Origin: an uncultured Oscillospiraceae bacterium
GTDB taxonomy: Bacteria; Bacillota; Clostridia; UBA1381
Assembly: GCA_946531785.1 (NCBI GenBank)
Contig: CAMNAT010000089.1
Span: 1-7,610, forward strand
Length of the DNA stretch: 7,610 bases
Direction: 5' to 3'
The stretch's first letter is position 1. Every line of letters begins with the position of its first letter. Under the pieces are notes generated by a model that was given only the letters and a program-made list of their open reading frames with translations, was not told where the DNA came from and made no database searches. A program made the position numbers and the translations under genes. Shown one piece after another: positions 5,687 through 7,610 of the stretch.

Positions 5687-6761
5687 ACATCATTCCTGTC
5701 TTATTCTTTATCACTTTACCTGCTATTATCGTTGATATTATGTTATAATCGGTATCTACAGCTATTATATCTGCGGCATAGCCGGGTTTGATATTACCCT
5801 TTTTTATATTCAGCAATTCAGCCGGTGTTCTTGATGCCATGTTAAATGCCGATTGCTCCGGCACTCCGTACTCTATAGCTTTCTTAACGCATTTCAAAAG
5901 TGTTGTTGTACTGCCTGCGATAGCTCTGTCAGCTGTTCTTGCAATTGAATTATTTACAGTTACCCGCTGTCCTCCAAACTCATATTCTCCGTCATCAAGT
6001 CCCGTTGCACGCATGGAGTCGGAAATAAGTATCATTCTGTTTTCGCCAAAGGTACGGTACAGCATCTTTATCACGCTCTTATGTATATGCAAGCCGTCAC
6101 ATATGACCTGTATATATATATCACCGTCAATTGCCGCGCCGATCGGCCCGGGTGCTCTGTGGTGCAACGGCGGCATAGCATTAAAGGTATGCGTAAGGCA
6201 CCCTGCTCCATTCTCAATCGCTTTCATTGTACAGCAGTAATCCGCGTCTGTATGACCTATAGATACTATCGCGTCACACTCTTTGATAAACTGCATGCAT
6301 TTGTACTGTTCCGGGGCAAGTGTAACCATTCGTATGTTTCTAAGAGTATTGAATTCGTCTATATCCGGCGATTTTATATATCGTCCATTCTGTGCGCCTT
6401 TATGTTTTTGCGATATATATGGTCCCTCCATATGAAAACCTAATATCTCAGCACCATTTGTTTTAGGTATATCTATGTTTACCACATTTCTTATTGTTTC
6501 TATATCCATTGACATGGTAGTTGGCAACCATGCTGTAACACCATTTTGCGCGAGATAGTCACTTATTTCTTCGAGTTTATCCCCATCCATGGTATCATAG
6601 CCCATACAGCCGTGAGAATGTATATCTATAAGCCCCGGAAACACTTTAGCTCCTTCGAGATCATGTCCGCTTTCATTAAATATCCCGATTTCGGCAATTA
6701 TACCGTTCTCAGTTCTTATATCACTTATCCTTCCGTTGATATTGCAATTCTTATATATCAT
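5679..6761 (-). CDS. nagA: N-acetylglucosamine-6-phosphate deacetylase
   Basis: A complete 360-residue amidohydrolase-superfamily enzyme: GlcNAc-6-phosphate + water -> glucosamine-6-phosphate + acetate, cytoplasmic. Motifs in order: GLIDIHSHG (H48-x-H50), GFHMEGPY with metal-ligand E112, SIGH170TDADY, LTH191TFNAMPPLHHRAPGPIG, CDGLHIH (221-227) and ISD248SM with the catalytic Asp. A C-terminal SRTPAELLNIKKGNIKPGYA segment returns to the small beta domain, ending ADIIAVDTD. Length and motifs match functional NagA. The start overlaps the upstream kinase stop as ATGA, with AGGAG (6772-6776) ten bases before it; the 3' end overlaps manA by 8 nt. No nagB lies in the window, so glucosamine-6-phosphate deamination must be encoded elsewhere or upstream. 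Confidence 0.93.
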   Translation of the reverse strand: MIYKNCNINGRISDIRTENGIIAEIGIFNESGHDLEGAKVFPGLIDIHSHGCMGYDTMDGDKLEEISDYLAQNGVTAWLPTTMSMDIETIRNVVNIDIPKTNGAEILGFHMEGPYISQKHKGAQNGRYIKSPDIDEFNTLRNIRMVTLAPEQYKCMQFIKECDAIVSIGHTDADYCCTMKAIENGAGCLTHTFNAMPPLHHRAPGPIGAAIDGDIYIQVICDGLHIHKSVIKMLYRTFGENRMILISDSMRATGLDDGEYEFGGQRVTVNNSIARTADRAIAGSTTTLLKCVKKAIEYGVPEQSAFNMASRTPAELLNIKKGNIKPGYAADIIAVDTDYNIISTIIAGKVIKNKTGMMYV

Positions 6762-7610
6762 AGCATTGCCGCTCCTAATGCTCCCGCTTTTTCCTGTAGC
6801 ATTGATATCTCTATCCTTGCGCCTTCCGGCAGTTCAGCTTTTAACGGATCCAGCAGTTTTTCCTTTTGCATTGTTATTCCACCTGCAAGAACTATTGCAT
6901 CAGGTGAAAAGATATTCATAATATTCCTGATGCCTATTGCAAGATAGCGTATGTACCTGTCAAATACCGCCTGAGCTACATCGCATCCCTTTTCGACCGC
7001 TTCAAAAACAAGCTCACCGGTAAGTTTACCACGGTCTGCCAGCTTGTACAATATGCTGTTTTTATTCTGATCCGCCTGTTCCTCTGCGTATCTTATAAGA
7101 GCCTTTGTTGATGAAAATGTCTCCCAACACCCATATTGACCGCAACCGCATTTTTGCCCGCTGTCAGCCGCAATGATCATATGCCCCATTTCACCGCCGT
7201 CATTATATATGCTTCGGTTTATTATTATGCCGCTTCCAACGCCTGTACCTAAAGTGATCAGCACTATGTTTTTACAGTCGCTTGTACTGCCAAACACACT
7301 CTCGCCCAAAGCCGCACAATTTGCGTCATTATCTACCGTTGCATGAAGCCCTGTTCTTTCCGATATAAGACTCTCAAGCGGTGTAGCATTAAACGGGATA
7401 TTAACGGCTGTCACCAAGCCATCATCAATTGCTCCCGGTGTGCCGATCCCGACAGCTTTTATATCATATATCGTGCGAATTTCACTGATATAATCTATTA
7501 TATCATCTATTATACCTTCACAGGTGTCATTTGTGGGAATACTCTTTCTCAGCCTGACCTCCTCCCCCTCCACGACAGCAAACTTGATATTGGTCCCGCC
7601 AATATCAACA
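6758..7610 (-). CDS. ROK-family sugar kinase (5' end beyond the window), possibly glucose or N-acetylhexosamine kinase
   Basis: 283 residues are visible, and the frame runs off the right edge within VDIGGTNIKFAVVE, the N-terminal phosphate-binding motif, so only about five to ten residues should be missing. An in-frame GTG at 7573 comes after this motif and is not the real start. Further motifs: GIGTPGAID, DNDANCAALGE (catalytic Asp about visible residue 95), LGTGVGSG (120-127), EMGH143, and the zinc signature C154-x-C156-G-x-x-G-C161-W-E163, then TFSS. No DNA-binding domain is seen and no room remains for one. It resembles the glucokinase at 3777-4718 along its length, but the signature differs (CWETFSS against CLECYAS), so the two may have different substrates. 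Its ATGA overlap with nagA makes a GlcNAc or ManNAc kinase role attractive; glucokinase is the alternative. Confidence 0.85.
   Translation of the reverse strand, partial: VDIGGTNIKFAVVEGEEVRLRKSIPTNDTCEGIIDDIIDYISEIRTIYDIKAVGIGTPGAIDDGLVTAVNIPFNATPLESLISERTGLHATVDNDANCAALGESVFGSTSDCKNIVLITLGTGVGSGIIINRSIYNDGGEMGHMIIAADSGQKCGCGQYGCWETFSSTKALIRYAEEQADQNKNSILYKLADRGKLTGELVFEAVEKGCDVAQAVFDRYIRYLAIGIRNIMNIFSPDAIVLAGGITMQKEKLLDPLKAELPEGARIEISMLQEKAGALGAAML

Noticed and set aside
5788..6443. Plus-strand ORFs of 150 and 120 codons
   Set aside because: Both lie entirely inside nagA in the opposite direction and carry no recognisable motif.
7571..7573. GTG as start codon of the right-hand ROK kinase
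   Set aside because: The frame continues upstream to the window edge through DIGGTN, an essential ROK motif, so the true start lies beyond 7610.
1..7610. CRISPR array
   Set aside because: No regularly spaced short repeats; the only near-identical repeats are the three copies between 3405 and 3698, with unequal spacing and orientation.

Overview
The window looks like low-to-medium GC Firmicutes DNA, most likely from an anaerobic gut clostridium of the Ruminococcus / [Eubacterium] siraeum kind. This is an inference from the AGGAG ribosome sites, the ROK-type sugar kinases and the Clostridia-style mobile-element megaprotein; no ribosomal or other taxonomic marker is present. Every convincing gene reads on the minus strand.

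Right half (3777-7610): a tightly packed catabolic operon, in transcription order ROK kinase (5' end just outside the window) -> nagA -> manA -> ROK glucokinase. Start and stop codons overlap or lie within 17 nt throughout, so the four genes are probably co-transcribed and translationally coupled. NagA deacetylates GlcNAc-6-P, ManA interconverts Man-6-P and Fru-6-P, and the two ROK proteins supply sugar phosphates. The set fits intracellular processing of a glycan that yields mannose and GlcNAc (or glucose). The operon promoter lies beyond position 7610.

Left 3.2 kb (1-3180): one uninterrupted minus-strand reading frame of 1060 codons running off the window start. It is a large multi-domain 'polyvalent' protein of the sort carried by Firmicutes integrative conjugative elements. 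It has two diverged copies of an FLKxEYGxxG...W...RI domain, a MutS mismatch-recognition-like domain that keeps the F-x-E motif, an LPD25-like domain and two further recognisable accessory domains. It has no good start: the frame opens immediately after an in-frame TGA at 3181-3183, and its first ATG (3066) has no Shine-Dalgarno and sits just after a terminator-like hairpin. I read it as the 5'-truncated or domain-separated remainder of a larger element protein.

Centre (3181-3776): about 600 bp without a long gene but densely structured. It holds at least eight inverted repeats, an exact 18-bp direct repeat with a third, inverted copy, a possible plus-strand promoter, and a 17-codon plus-strand ORF behind a perfect Shine-Dalgarno. 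This is the least explained part of the window. It could be a structured plus-strand RNA, a small mobile or recombination cassette, or debris at the element-chromosome boundary.
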